Of a stretch of DNA of 64,000 nucleotides, positions 1-11,393 are shown piece after piece. The position numbers and the translations under genes were made by a program. The stretch is taken from positions 10,953,501-11,017,500 of the forward strand of contig JAPWDM010000014.1 of NCBI GenBank assembly GCA_035578155.1, in the 5' to 3' direction. Each line of letters starts with the position of its first letter. Position 1 is the stretch's first letter. Source of the DNA: Brachynemurus nebulosus. Lineage: Eukaryota; Arthropoda; Insecta; Neuroptera; Myrmeleontidae. Below the pieces are notes generated by a model. It saw nothing but the letters and a program-made list of their open reading frames with translations. It did no database searches and had not been told where the DNA came from.

Positions 1-1347
1 AACCTGTCAAAGACTTCAAAAAATTTTGTGGGAAGGGAGAGGGGTCAATACATAGTATGCCTCTCTATGAAGTAAACATGAGATATGACACCAGAAGGAG
101 GCATAAACTGCGTAATTCTGGCGGGAATATAACGTATGGATAGTGGAAGTTACAGCCAGTGCGAATCGCGGCCATAGTGTAATAAACTGATGTGTCCGGG
201 TCTAAACGGATATATGTATATAGCATGTATTTTTTTTATATATACATCGAATATAACTTCAAACATCATTGAATGATGCGCGATAAAATTCTGAACACAT
301 ACATATCAAAACAAAAACAATATAACAATTATGACGAAAATTATATGTCTAAGTTAGACACACATTTTATTTTTTGAAAAACTGGAAAATAGTAATCCTG
401 TAAAATGAGATAGTAAAAGTTGAAATCCGTAGTTTTTATTGGTACAGCTGTTTAGAGGATGTTTTTCTCTCTCTAATGACGCCAAGAACAAATGTTTATT
501 GTAGCAGGTTAATGTAGAAACTACTTACTTTATAGATTGGTGCAAAGTGTCCGGGTCTAGACCCCCTGTCCGGGTCTAGACGGTTTTACGGTATGTAATT
601 TTTCCCCACAGTTAGATTTCTTGATTTCTAATTTGCTAGAAAGCCGATGTCTATTTTTAGGATAGATAGCTACTATAACAAATATACTTATATACTTAAA
701 GTCAAATACCCACAAGTACAAATAATTAGCTATTACCATTTCCTCTTACAACATCAAATCAATATTCAGAATAGTAAGTAATTAAATTAGATATACATTT
801 AATTAAATATATTGTATTACACTTCATCTTCAACGTGAAGACGTACCTATAGTTGAATAATCTTACCTCTAAATACGCTTTCGAAATTTACCTGAAGTGA
901 TAAATTTCAATACCTGATGCAAACTACAAGACTCTCACTAATAGATTGGTAATGAATATTGACAATTGTCTATGCACCCCCACCGCACAAAGGTGATGTG
1001 ATATCTATTTGATGCTATTATCCTCATATCGTCTTTTATTTTCACCGAGAATTTGTGGTTTTTTCGGGATAATGGTAAGGACAAAGGACGGTGGATCTTT
1101 CAAAAGTGAAAACAGATAATCGTTATTGAAGATGTGTTACCATCAAAAGAGAATTAACTAATGTAGGTACTTCAAGAATTATTCTACCATACACATTTGA
1201 ATGCTGTTCACTCAATTATCAGTGGAGTAGAAATTGTGTAAGTGATCCCAATATGGTATGGTTTTAATGTTAGACTTTGAATATTGTGGAATGTGTAGGT
1301 ATCTATTGGAATGGATATTGTAAAAAAATATGCAGTTTATATTGGAA
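1..1347. other. AT-rich intergenic stretch with a scattered TGTCCGGGTCTA motif
   Basis: No coding signal is recognisable here. The only structure I see is the motif TGTCCGGGTCTAAAC near 192 and two close copies, TGTCCGGGTCTAGAC, at about 548 and 567. The last two form a short direct repeat, and each contains the palindrome GTCTAGAC. The three copies could mark ends or edges of an old insertion of about 0.4 kb, but no target duplication is visible. Confidence 0.4.
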
Positions 1348-1600
1348 CTAGCTGTACCCGCGACGTCGTTCGTGCGTAAGATCAATGAAAAGTATATAAG
1401 TATAATAATTATAAAGCGTTTGTATAAAACAGTAGTTTTACGTAATGCATGCAGATGCTCAAAATGGTTTTTGTATTTTTCCGAGGGAAGGAAACATTTT
1501 CCCGGAGTAAAAAGTATCTTAGATGTTGACCCAGGTAATAGGTTATCACCACACAAAATTTCGGTCAAAAATTTCAGTAGTGTCCTTTTCAGAGTTGAAA
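1348..1600 (+). mobile_element. Degenerate fragment resembling an insect non-LTR retrotransposon 3' end
   Basis: The segment opens with AGCTGTACCCGCGACGTCGT. About 140 bp later comes a stretch with TTTTCCCGGAGTAAAAAGTA, then TTGACCCAGGTAATAGG, and then a segment ending TTTCAGTAGTG. This order (TACCCGCGACTTCG-like start, CCCGGGATAAAAAGTA-like middle, CAGTAGTTT-like end) is the layout I know from a widespread insect repeat interpreted as a retrotransposon 3' tail. The match is from memory of the family, not from a search. The copy is diverged, and no terminal repeat or target duplication was found. The open frame across it on the + strand is therefore not treated as a gene. Confidence 0.45.
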
Positions 1601-3155
1601 ATGTTGATGAAGGTGCTGGTGACCTTAAGTTTCCGTTGTACAAACAATGCAAAAAAAAAAAAATTGTTGTTTCTTATTCATGTAAACTAAATGTATTTCC
1701 TTGAAAAAGTCTTATTTTCTTTGTTTTTGTGTGAATACAAGGAATTTTTTGATTTTTTATATGATAAAATGACAAAATATCATTTTTAGCTTGTAATAAA
1801 TTTGTTCCTACAATTTTTGTTATTTTTCTTTAACCTTGATTTTTTGTAGAAATTTGAGGTATGCGTAACTTGCATTAAACAAAGAGAAATGTGACCGCTA
1901 AAGCAGATGAAAAATTTGAAAGTAGAGTAAATGTGAAGAATTTGAGCTGGGCTTTACTCTGACGTACCACACTTTCTCTTGTAATCCATTCTAAATAATT
2001 TTTCTGATGGCATTCACTTTTACCTCGAAATTCATAAGATTTGCAAAACCGCACCGGGGAAATGTGAATGGCTTATAAAATTTTTGTTTTTCATACGAAT
2101 TTGCTCAAAATTTGTGTGGTGCATATTGAATAATGTAGAATTAAAAATAAATCAACCATAATGTGATATATAAAATAAAAAATACTTAAAACAACGCCTT
2201 TATCTCAACTCATGAAAATCCATTCAAAATTACCCCGGTCAACCCTATATTAAAATTTTTATGGGATATGTTCTATCAATTTTAAAAAAAATTATATTTT
2301 GAAATAAATTTTATAAATAATGAAAACTTAGTATCTACATAGATATGTAATAAGAATAACTTACCTTTGCAAAGTAGATATATTATATTATCTCTATGTA
2401 TGTCTTCCAGCACATTTTATTTATTATTACATCGTTAATAATATATAATTTTCTACATGTTATGATATTATGTTGAGTAAAATGTTTTACTTCATATTTA
2501 ACGTTGTTATTACTTAAATGCTGCACTTAATTAACTGAAATTAATTACAAGTGTGTCTTATGTTTACTATGCAATTTCACAGTATCCATAGACATACATT
2601 GTTCGTACTAATATACTCTACCATACAAAAATGTTCGGACATATAGTTACAATTAGAATGAAATTTAATGACGAAATTTTTTTAAAGGATATTTCGTTTG
2701 TTTATTTGAAGTTTACTTTCATTTTTCTAAAATTAACACATGTCTAATCACATGTGTGTTTACCACTATTCAGAATTATCTCCTATAGATGCCGTGATTG
2801 ATGATTTAAAACAGATAGATTTTCTTTAAACAGACTTCATATTTATCAAGTTTGCAAGGATTAAAATTGCATCAACATAACCTAAATAAGTTATTTGAAT
2901 AATGAGTTATTTAGTATTACAGATTAAAAAAAAATATTTTTCCACCTCTTCAACCGTAAGTTGTTATTTACATAGCAGGTAACTTGTCACATCAGCAACA
3001 TTTACCATTTTGTTGTCTGGTTACCATAGTTACAAAAAACAACAGATTGTAAAAGCTAAGTTACCTTCTTAGGAACATAAATAATCACTTACCGGCAATT
3101 AGTAAGCAATTTTTTCTATGGAAATAGATAGTTTTTATGTACACCTTTCAGCCTA
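1601..3155. other. AT-rich stretch without recognised features
   Basis: I see only AT-rich sequence with short A and T runs. No ORF of interest, terminal repeat or RNA-like fold was recognised. Confidence 0.4.
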
Positions 3156-3958
3156 CACGGAGCAAAATTCATATAAAAATTACTGTGCTCAGCACTACAA
3201 TCGACGTGTAAAAGGCGAACATATTCAATTTTGTACGGTAAAAATATAAAAATTATAATTAATCATAGAAAATTTAAAGGATAGAATGTTCTTTCCGTAA
3301 TATTAGCTCCATAAAATTTGTAAAACAGCACAATAAAAAGTTCCATTGCCGACAGAAAAATAATTTTTAATTGTTTTTTTTTTTTTTACAAAAATTACCA
3401 TTCTGTCTTAAAATAGAAGAAAAGTAAAAAAGAAGAAAAGAAGCTAATAGTAGAAAGAAAGAAAGAGAAGGCATCACATAACGAGGCAAGCTGCAAAAGG
3501 TAACAACCACGTAACAACACAATCATATATGGAAGGTCACATAGCCAGACCAGTGTCGAACTGTCGAAGCAGTGTTCAATAGAATGCCTCACAGGACGGA
3601 TGGTCATCGTTTAATTCATCATTTTCTCAATTCAGTATTACAATATATTGTTGCCGATAATTTTTGTTTGCATCAATCGAAGGTCGGAAAAGATCGGGCA
3701 TCTTAGAAGTTTTTACAGGTACAGCCCAAGCAACATAAGGTTGCGTGTCAGATGCGCAAATGGAAGAGTACGACAACAAGAATTAAACTATAACATATAT
3801 GCATAAGAGTGTGATAGAAGTTGTGTGTTAGCACATTAAATTTTACCATGCTATAATATATTTTTTACTTTGGTCGTCCATCGTGCACGGATTATAAGAC
3901 AACATGGTAATTTTTCTGAAATTTTCTTGACAAAAATTATAGGATTTTTCTCTCCGTG
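3156..3958. mobile_element. TA-flanked nonautonomous DNA transposon, copy 1 of 3
   Basis: The element starts CACGGAGCAAAATTCATA and ends with the inverted counterpart TTTTTCTCTCCGTG. It is flanked by TA at 3154-3155 and 3959-3960. The same ends and the same interior order are found at 38864-39693 and 60153-60945. That order includes CAGCACTACAATCGACGTG near the left end, an AG-rich tract in the middle, and GTTTAATTCATCATTTT. The TA target duplication is what Tc1/mariner-superfamily elements leave. No transposase is recognisable, so this is a nonautonomous derivative. Small ORFs in it are not conserved between copies. Confidence 0.75.
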
Positions 3959-3960
3959 TA

Positions 3961-4785
3961 GGATTTTCAGACTGCATTCAAGGTTACAGAAATAACACTT
4001 ACGGTCCTCCCTGTGTAATATCCTGTTTCGAACTTTTTGTGCAGTAGTGTATGAATAGAAATCTATCAACCGACAATCGCTCAGACTTAGGTATTTACTG
4101 AAATTATTTACTCACATAATATATCTATTTGAACTAGTTGGCTGTTATAAAATTTATTAAATGAAAAATAAAATAATAATTATCAGTTCTAAACGCAAGA
4201 CGATCTGCTGTTTGTTAAAATATGAAATTAAATTTTAAAACGTAACAAAATAATAAACACTATTTTCATTGAATATTATTCTGAGATATTTTAATTATGT
4301 GTATTAAAAAATTATTACTGGCATATTATTATAGATAGATAAATGTTAATATTTAAATATCTTTTCTAAGAAATATATTCTTAACAATACTAATTACGAT
4401 TTGAGTTTTATTTGCATTTTACAAAAAATAAATGGACATTAAAACATAACCCAATTGTTTTGAACGTCAATAACAATTGTGGCAGAACTAATGACGATTT
4501 TTCAAAAAAAAATTTAAATTAGAATTTTTATTGTTAAATATAAAAATACTACTAAGTGTTCATATTTTAATTCAACTGAAAATTATTTACTTATATATTT
4601 CAATAAGTAGATTTTGATGGATATATAAAATATTAACAATTAAAAGATATAATCGGTTAAACGTAGGCAATCTTCACAGATTTGTATGGTTAGACTATAA
4701 ATAACTGATATATTCTATTACTTTTTTACCAAAAACGGATATTTTTTACAAACTACGAAATAACCAAAAAACAATTAGAAACGAA
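3961..4785. other. AT-rich stretch without recognised features
   Basis: Very AT-rich sequence leads to the poly-T run at about 4786-4798. No gene, terminal repeat or RNA-like structure was recognised. Confidence 0.4.
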
Positions 4786-4871
4786 ATTTTTTTTTTTTGG
4801 AAGCTGCATCGGCTAAAAATTCCAAAATGATATAAAAACGAACACTACCAACACCTTAAATCTGCCAAATG
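4786..4871 (+). repeat. Segment A: left-edge copy of the palindrome's central sequence
   Basis: This segment runs from a poly-T tract through GGAAGCTGCATCGGCTAAAA to AAATCTGCCAAATG. The same sequence is found inverted at about 7920-8002 and again, in direct orientation, from about 7991 at the start of the right arm. Segment A therefore occurs three times (direct, inverted, direct) and brackets the left arm of the large palindrome. Identity stops at 4871: here it continues TGGAATC, while the central copy continues GCCATTC. That makes 4871/4872-4876 a rearrangement breakpoint. Confidence 0.8.
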
Positions 4872-4875
4872 TGGA

Positions 4876-7800
4876 ATCAAATATGGAATACCATAATGGA
4901 ACGCTCAAATCTTAAAGCTCAAGACTTAAATATGATTTGTTTTGAGAAAACGGAAATTTTTTAAATGTGATGACGTCATCAAGGTTACAAAAAATTTTTA
5001 AATCTTTCCAAAATTATAAGTAAAATGATGGAGTGGTGAAATTGGAAGCGAATTATCGGTTTTCAAAGTGTTTGTTCTTATTTTTGCCAAAATTAGGCGA
5101 ATAGGATCACCAGAACAAAGCCTTTTAGTGAATAGGTCACTATTATAAGAGGAATTGGGTAATTTTTATAGCAAAAATTAAAAGCTCACATCAAAATTAC
5201 CCTAATTCGATCTATTACCTTCATAAAAATCACTCCCATTAGGTTTGATTTGAGGGAAAAAGGATTTTTTTAATTTGATGACATTACGAAGTTTTTAAAA
5301 TTTTTCAGTGCCTTAAAAGCCTTTTGTAAAGTGGCAGAGTGGCAGAGTGACGAACGAAAGAAAATTATTGTCTTTCGAAGTTGTTCTCTTAATGGTAACT
5401 GTGGTAGCTAAATTTTTGTTTAAATTTGCAATATTAAAAAAGCATTATGAAGCCAGCCTTTGAAGAAACGTAACCCTCCCCTAATTTGAGAGCTGAATTC
5501 GTCCCCGGGTTTAGTCCTTAATATCTTAAATTACTCTATCAGTAATCTAGCACGGACCAATGAACATATAATTATATTATATAGACTAATTATATAAATG
5601 TATAATTGAGGTAGCCGGATACGACCGGGATATGAGCGGATAGTATTCTGTAATATTGTAGTGAATGCAATTACCAATGGTATCCGCAGTAACGTTTTAA
5701 AATAATTTTGTCAAAATATATATAATATTGATAATAAAATTTTACTTTTTTGAGAAGAAACTACAAAATTTTGAAAGACAAAAAGTGGTATTGGCTTTAT
5801 TCTCAAAATACGTACGTATACAAATTACAATGTCCTGTAATAATTATAGTCGCATTTGCTCAAAAATTGACATTATATTATATTCCTTAAATCTCACCCG
5901 TCTCATCCTGTTCAAGAAAAATGCCTAGAAACTGGCTTTACGCTTTGTCTAGTAGTATAATATAATAGTGTTCATTGGTCTGTGTAATCTAACCATTTTT
6001 ATTATCACCAAAATTCAACTGAAACAATTCGAAATTCGTGTCCCGAATTTTGTGCATTTTTAGATGATTTTATTTAATATTTTCAAACGAAAACATACCT
6101 ATCTGTAGGTAAATATATTTTATTTATAACGGAAATCGACAAAATCATCATTTTTTTCCTCGTCGATATATGTATCAGTATCAACTAAATACTTTACCAG
6201 AGGCTTATACAACATCAAAAAGGCATATGTATTTTAATAGTAAGGGTAAGTCTACATGTTTTTTTGAGGGGATGATACTTATATACACGTATTGCCCCAA
6301 CAAACAGATATAGTTTATATCTAATATGGATGGCTCTATTTAAGTCTTGTATCGGTTACCAAATATATTTAGAGTGTAACGACGAGAATAGGAGGGTTAC
6401 AAGGAATTACGTAAGAGACGGGCTAACGCTACATTATGTGTACAGACACGAAACCTATATCAAAAATCCATTAAACCGAATCAAATTAATCAATTAAATG
6501 GGGGGCCTACCTTGTAGCCAAGTATAAATACTGTATTTGTGTGAAAAGATGGTTGTATTTGTACAGTTACCGAATATCAGCAAAAAAATGTTATATGATT
6601 TTTATGTCTTAATCAATTTTATTAAAGAAAAATTGTATTGGAGATTAAAAAAAAAATTTGGTGGAATTCTACTAAGAATTTATCGAGTATCTTTATTAAC
6701 ATTATAGGTTAGTTCCAGCGAACACTGTAAATGATTCGATAAAGAATTGTAAATAATTCACTGTTGAAATATTTCCTCGGTAACAATTTCATCTTAACAA
6801 CATTGAATCCGTACAGTCTGATTTTTGTGTACAGACAGTAAAAGATCTGCGACTCTTGGAATTTTTTTTGTACTAAACTGCGATGTTGTAATTTATACAT
6901 GACTTTATTTCACTTTGAAGCTCCTGTTATGCTTCATTTAATGCGACATTGACAGATGTTGTCAGATTTTAGGTTAATATTTCATTGATTTTAAAAATTA
7001 ACTTTTTTTAAAATAAAATTTTTCTTAATCATTTTATGTTTAAATAAATGTACCTGCTTACTGTGCAAAATTTTAGGGTTTTAGCGTCACTTTTCGTTGA
7101 AATACCCATAGTAAAAATACTCTGTTTCCCATAAGATTTCATGTATTTTGCCATCTATGATAATGCAATTTTTTTCATGATGGATTTTCCTAATCAAGAT
7201 GAAACTTCAAGGGAATTTTTTTTATTCTAAGGTCTATTCGATTTTGTTGGTTTCAACTGCTTTTCATCACTTTGATCCTAAGGACCAGTAGTGTTTGAAT
7301 ATTGAAATAATACTTAAAATTATAATTACTTTGCCTAATTTCACTGTTAAAATAATATTATAATTTTTCAGTCTTATAACTTAACGCGGTTTATTTATTC
7401 ATTTAGTAGTTTCACTTGCTTTTATTTAATAAATGTTAAAAAATTAGCCTTTAATTAGCCTGAATCTTTTATTTTCTAAATGAGTTAAAAAAAATTATCA
7501 ACTATTTTTGAAAAAGGACACTGTCTGTTAAATTGCATAAAGTCCAATACTTACTGATTATTTAAAAATGGTCAAGTGTAAATAGACCTAATGCGATAAG
7601 GTCCTACAGACACGAAATCCTAAAGACACTAATTTTAATCATTTTGGAATTTTACCGTTCGCCAAAAAAAGTCATGGTTAGGTTAGTTAACTTGCATGCT
7701 AAAAAAAAATTATATTAAAAGCTATAGCTGCCGTTATAAACGATCAGAAAAATATTTATTATTGAGACTGAATCGAAGACTAATTCAAAAAAATTTTTTT

Positions 7801-7974
7801 TGCTCTGCTTTAGAAAACTACGATAAAGAAAAATTCTTTGTTTGACAGAATAACACTTTATTTTTGAAAGGTTTTGGATTCTATTGTGTAATTCTAGGAT
7901 TGGGCCTACTAGAATGGCCATTTGGCAGATTTAAGGTGTTGGTAGTGTTTTTTTTATATCATTTTGGAATTTTT
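4876..7974. repeat. Left arm of a 3.1-kb near-perfect palindrome
   Basis: The sequence from 4876 inward is the reverse complement of the sequence from 11393 inward. I followed the correspondence through sample points across the whole arm, including poly-A runs and microsatellite-like stretches, and saw near-identity. The only arm difference I noticed away from the right-arm duplication is a CG missing from a T-run near 7950. The arm has no gene; its short ORFs of 60-68 residues are simply mirrored in the other arm. It includes one hAT insertion (5551-5984). Such high identity means either a recent inverted duplication or an assembly artefact. Confidence 0.85.
5551..5984. mobile_element. hAT-type MITE inside the left palindrome arm
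   Basis: The element begins CACGGACCAATGAACATA and ends TGTTCATTGGTCTGTG. It is flanked by 8-bp target duplications TAATCTAG (5543-5550) and TAATCTAA (5985-5992), one mismatch apart. An 8-bp duplication with a CA-starting terminal repeat fits the hAT superfamily. The 434-bp body encodes nothing credible. Its mirror image lies at 10285-10718, and an independent insertion of the same family is at 51954-52411. Confidence 0.85.
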
Positions 7975-7990
7975 AGCCGATGCAGCTTCC
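7975..7990. repeat. Palindrome centre (16-bp spacer)
   Basis: The spacer AGCCGATGCAGCTTCC separates the two arms and is flanked by AATTTTT on the left and a poly-A run on the right. The same 16 bases occur inverted at 4799-4814 in the left-edge segment A. The spacer is therefore part of a pre-existing sequence and not filler DNA. Confidence 0.8.
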
Positions 7991-8038
7991 AAAAAAAAAA
8001 AATTCCAAAATGATATAAAAACGAACACTACCAACACC

Positions 8039-8630
8039 TTAAATCTGCCAAATGGCCATTCTAGTAGGCCCAATCCTAGAATTACACAATAGAATCCAAA
8101 ACCTTTCAAAAATAAAGTGTTATTCTGTCAAACAAAGAATTTTTCTTTATCGTAGTTTTCTAAAGCAGAGCAAAAAAAATTTTTTTGAATTAGTCTTCGA
8201 TTCAGTCTCAATAATAAATATTTTTCTGATCGTTTATAACGGCAGCTATAGCTTTTAATATAATTTTTTTTTAGCATGCAAGTTAACTAACCTAACCATG
8301 ACTTTTTTTGGCGAACGGTAAAATTCCAAAATGATTAAATCTGCCAAATGGCCATTCTAGTAGGCCCAATCCTAGAATTACACAATAGAATCCAAAACCT
8401 TTCAAAAATAAAGTGTTATTCTGTCAAACAAAGAATTTTTCTTTATCGTAGTTTTCTAAAGCAGAGCAAAAAAAATTTTTTTGAATTAGTCTTCGATTCA
8501 GTCTCAATAATAAATATTTTTCTGATCGTTTATAACGGCAGCTATAGCTTTTAATATAATTTTTTTTTAGCATGCAAGTTAACTAACCTAACCATGACTT
8601 TTTTTGGCGAACGGTAAAATTCCAAAATGA
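8039..8630 (+). repeat. 296-bp tandem duplication unique to the right arm
   Basis: Units 8039-8334 and 8335-8630 look identical, both running from TTAAATCTGCCAAATGGCC to CGGTAAAATTCCAAAATGA. The corresponding part of the left arm is present once. Each unit is followed by TTAAA, so the junction carries a 5-bp microhomology. A 68-residue ORF therefore appears twice here and once on the minus strand of the left arm; it has no recognisable family. Confidence 0.9.
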
Positions 8631-10284
8631 TTAAAATTAGTGTCTTTAGGATTTCGTGTCTGTAGGACCTTATCGCATTAGGTCTATTTACACTTGACCA
8701 TTTTTAAATAATCAGTAAGTATTGGACTTTATGCAATTTAACAGACAGTGTCCTTTTTCAAAAATAGTTGATAATTTTTTTTAACTCATTTAGAAAATAA
8801 AAGATTCAGGCTAATTAAAGGCTAATTTTTTAACATTTATTAAATAAAAGCAAGTGAAACTACTAAATGAATAAATAAACCGCGTTAAGTTATAAGACTG
8901 AAAAATTATAATATTATTTTAACAGTGAAATTAGGCAAAGTAATTATAATTTTAAGTATTATTTCAATATTCAAACACTACTGGTCCTTAGGATCAAAGT
9001 GATGAAAAGCAGTTGAAACCAACAAAATCGAATAGACCTTAGAATAAAAAAAATTCCCTTGAAGTTTCATCTTGATTAGGAAAATCCATCATGAAAAAAA
9101 TTGCATTATCATAGATGGCAAAATACATGAAATCTTATGGGAAACAGAGTATTTTTACTATGGGTATTTCAACGAAAAGTGACGCTAAAACCCTAAAATT
9201 TTGCACAGTAAGCAGGTACATTTATTTAAACATAAAATGATTAAGAAAAATTTTATTTTAAAAAAAGTTAATTTTTAAAATCAATGAAATATTAACCTAA
9301 AATCTGACAACATCTGTCAATGTCGCATTAAATGAAGCATAACAGGAGCTTCAAAGTGAAATAAAGTCATGTATAAATTACAACATCGCAGTTTAGTACA
9401 AAAAAAATTCCAAGAGTCGCAGATCTTTTACTGTCTGTACACAAAAATCAGACTGTACGGATTCAATGTTGTTAAGATGAAATTGTTACCGAGGAAATAT
9501 TTCAACAGTGAATTATTTACAATTCTTTATCGAATCATTTACAGTGTTCGCTGGAACTAACCTATAATGTTAATAAAGATACTCGATAAATTCTTAGTAG
9601 AATTCCACCAAATTTTTTTTTTAATCTCCAATACAATTTTTCTTTAATAAAATTGATTAAGACATAAAAATCATATAACATTTTTTTGCTGATATTCGGT
9701 AACTGTACAAATACAACCATCTTTTCACACAAATACAGTATTTATACTTGGCTACAAGGTAGGCCCCCCATTTAATTGATTAATTTGATTCGGTTTAATG
9801 GATTTTTGATATAGGTTTCGTGTCTGTACACATAATGTAGCGTTAGCCCGTCTCTTACGTAATTCCTTGTAACCCTCCTATTCTCGTCGTTACACTCTAA
9901 ATATATTTGGTAACCGATACAAGACTTAAATAGAGCCATCCATATTAGATATAAACTATATCTGTTTGTTGGGGCAATACGTGTATATAAGTATCATCCC
10001 CTCAAAAAAACATGTAGACTTACCCTTACTATTAAAATACATATGCCTTTTTGATGTTGTATAAGCCTCTGGTAAAGTATTTAGTTGATACTGATACATA
10101 TATCGACGAGGAAAAAAATGATGATTTTGTCGATTTCCGTTATAAATAAAATATATTTACCTACAGATAGGTATGTTTTCGTTTGAAAATATTAAATAAA
10201 ATCATCTAAAAATGCACAAAATTCGGGACACGAATTTCGAATTGTTTCAGTTGAATTTTGGTGATAATAAAAATGGTTAGATTA

Positions 10285-10718
10285 CACAGACCAATGAACA
10301 CTATTATATTATACTACTAGACAAAGCGTAAAGCCAGTTTCTAGGCATTTTTCTTGAACAGGATGAGACGGGTGAGATTTAAGGAATATAATATAATGTC
10401 AATTTTTGAGCAAATGCGACTATAATTATTACAGGACATTGTAATTTGTATACGTACGTATTTTGAGAATAAAGCCAATACCACTTTTTGTCTTTCAAAA
10501 TTTTGTAGTTTCTTCTCAAAAAAGTAAAATTTTATTATCAATATTATATATATTTTGACAAAATTATTTTAAAACGTTACTGCGGATACCATTGGTAATT
10601 GCATTCACTACAATATTACAGAATACTATCCGCTCATATCCCGGTCGTATCCGGCTACCTCAATTATACATTTATATAATTAGTCTATATAATATAATTA
10701 TATGTTCATTGGTCCGTG
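10285..10718. mobile_element. hAT-type MITE inside the right palindrome arm
   Basis: This is the mirror copy of 5551-5984. It starts CACAGACCAATGAACA and ends GTTCATTGGTCCGTG, with flanks TTAGATTA (10277-10284) and CTAGATTA (10719-10726). These are the same target duplication, including the same mismatch, read on the other strand. The two copies are therefore one insertion event that was later duplicated with the arm, and not two insertions. Confidence 0.85.
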
Positions 10719-11393
10719 CTAGATTACTGATAGAGTAATTTAAGATATTAAGGACTAAACCCGGGGACGAATTCAGCTCTCAAATTAGGGGAGGGTTACG
10801 TTTCTTCAAAGGCTGGCTTCATAATGCTTTTTTAATATTGCAAATTTAAACAAAAATTTAGCTACCACAGTTACCATTAAGAGAACAACTTCGAAAGACA
10901 ATAATTTTCTTTCGTTCGTCACTCTGCCACTCTGCCACTTTACAAAAGGCTTTTAAGGCACTGAAAAATTTTAAAAACTTCGTAATGTCATCAAATTAAA
11001 AAAATCCTTTTTCCCTCAAATCAAACCTAATGGGAGTGATTTTTATGAAGGTAATAGATCGAATTAGGGTAATTTTGATGTGAGCTTTTAATTTTTGCTA
11101 TAAAAATTACCCAATTCCTCTTATAATAGTGACCTATTCACTAAAAGGCTTTGTTCTGGTGATCCTATTCGCCTAATTTTGGCAAAAATAAGAACAAACA
11201 CTTTGAAAACCGATAATTCGCTTCCAATTTCACCACTCCATCATTTTACTTATAATTTTGGAAAGATTTAAAAATTTTTTGTAACCTTGATGACGTCATC
11301 ACATTTAAAAAATTTCCGTTTTCTCAAAACAAATCATATTTAAGTCTTGAGCTTTAAGATTTGAGCGTTCCATTATGGTATTCCATATTTGAT

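Larger units (their letters stand above)
7991..11393. repeat. Right arm of the 3.1-kb palindrome
   Basis: This is the reverse-complement partner of 4876-7974. It is longer only because of an internal 296-bp tandem duplication (8039-8630). The arm ends CCATATTTGAT at 11393, after which symmetry with the left side is lost. Near 32175-32260 a diverged sequence reads AGATTTGAGCGTT, then TGGTATTCCATATTT, then a TTTTACTTCGCAAAAT stretch. That matches this arm's end and also the unique sequence after 11393. The right side therefore appears to be the ancestral arrangement. No gene is present; it holds the mirrored hAT element at 10285-10718. Confidence 0.85.

Noticed and set aside
1330..1704. 124-residue ORF as a gene
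   Set aside because: It runs through a degenerate retrotransposon-like fragment, has an overlapping long ORF on the other strand, and shows no domain.
7715..8554. A 68-residue protein present in three copies (7715, 8052 and 8348)
   Set aside because: The copies are identical because of the palindrome and the 296-bp duplication. Composition is AT-driven and no domain is recognisable, so repetition is not evidence of selection.
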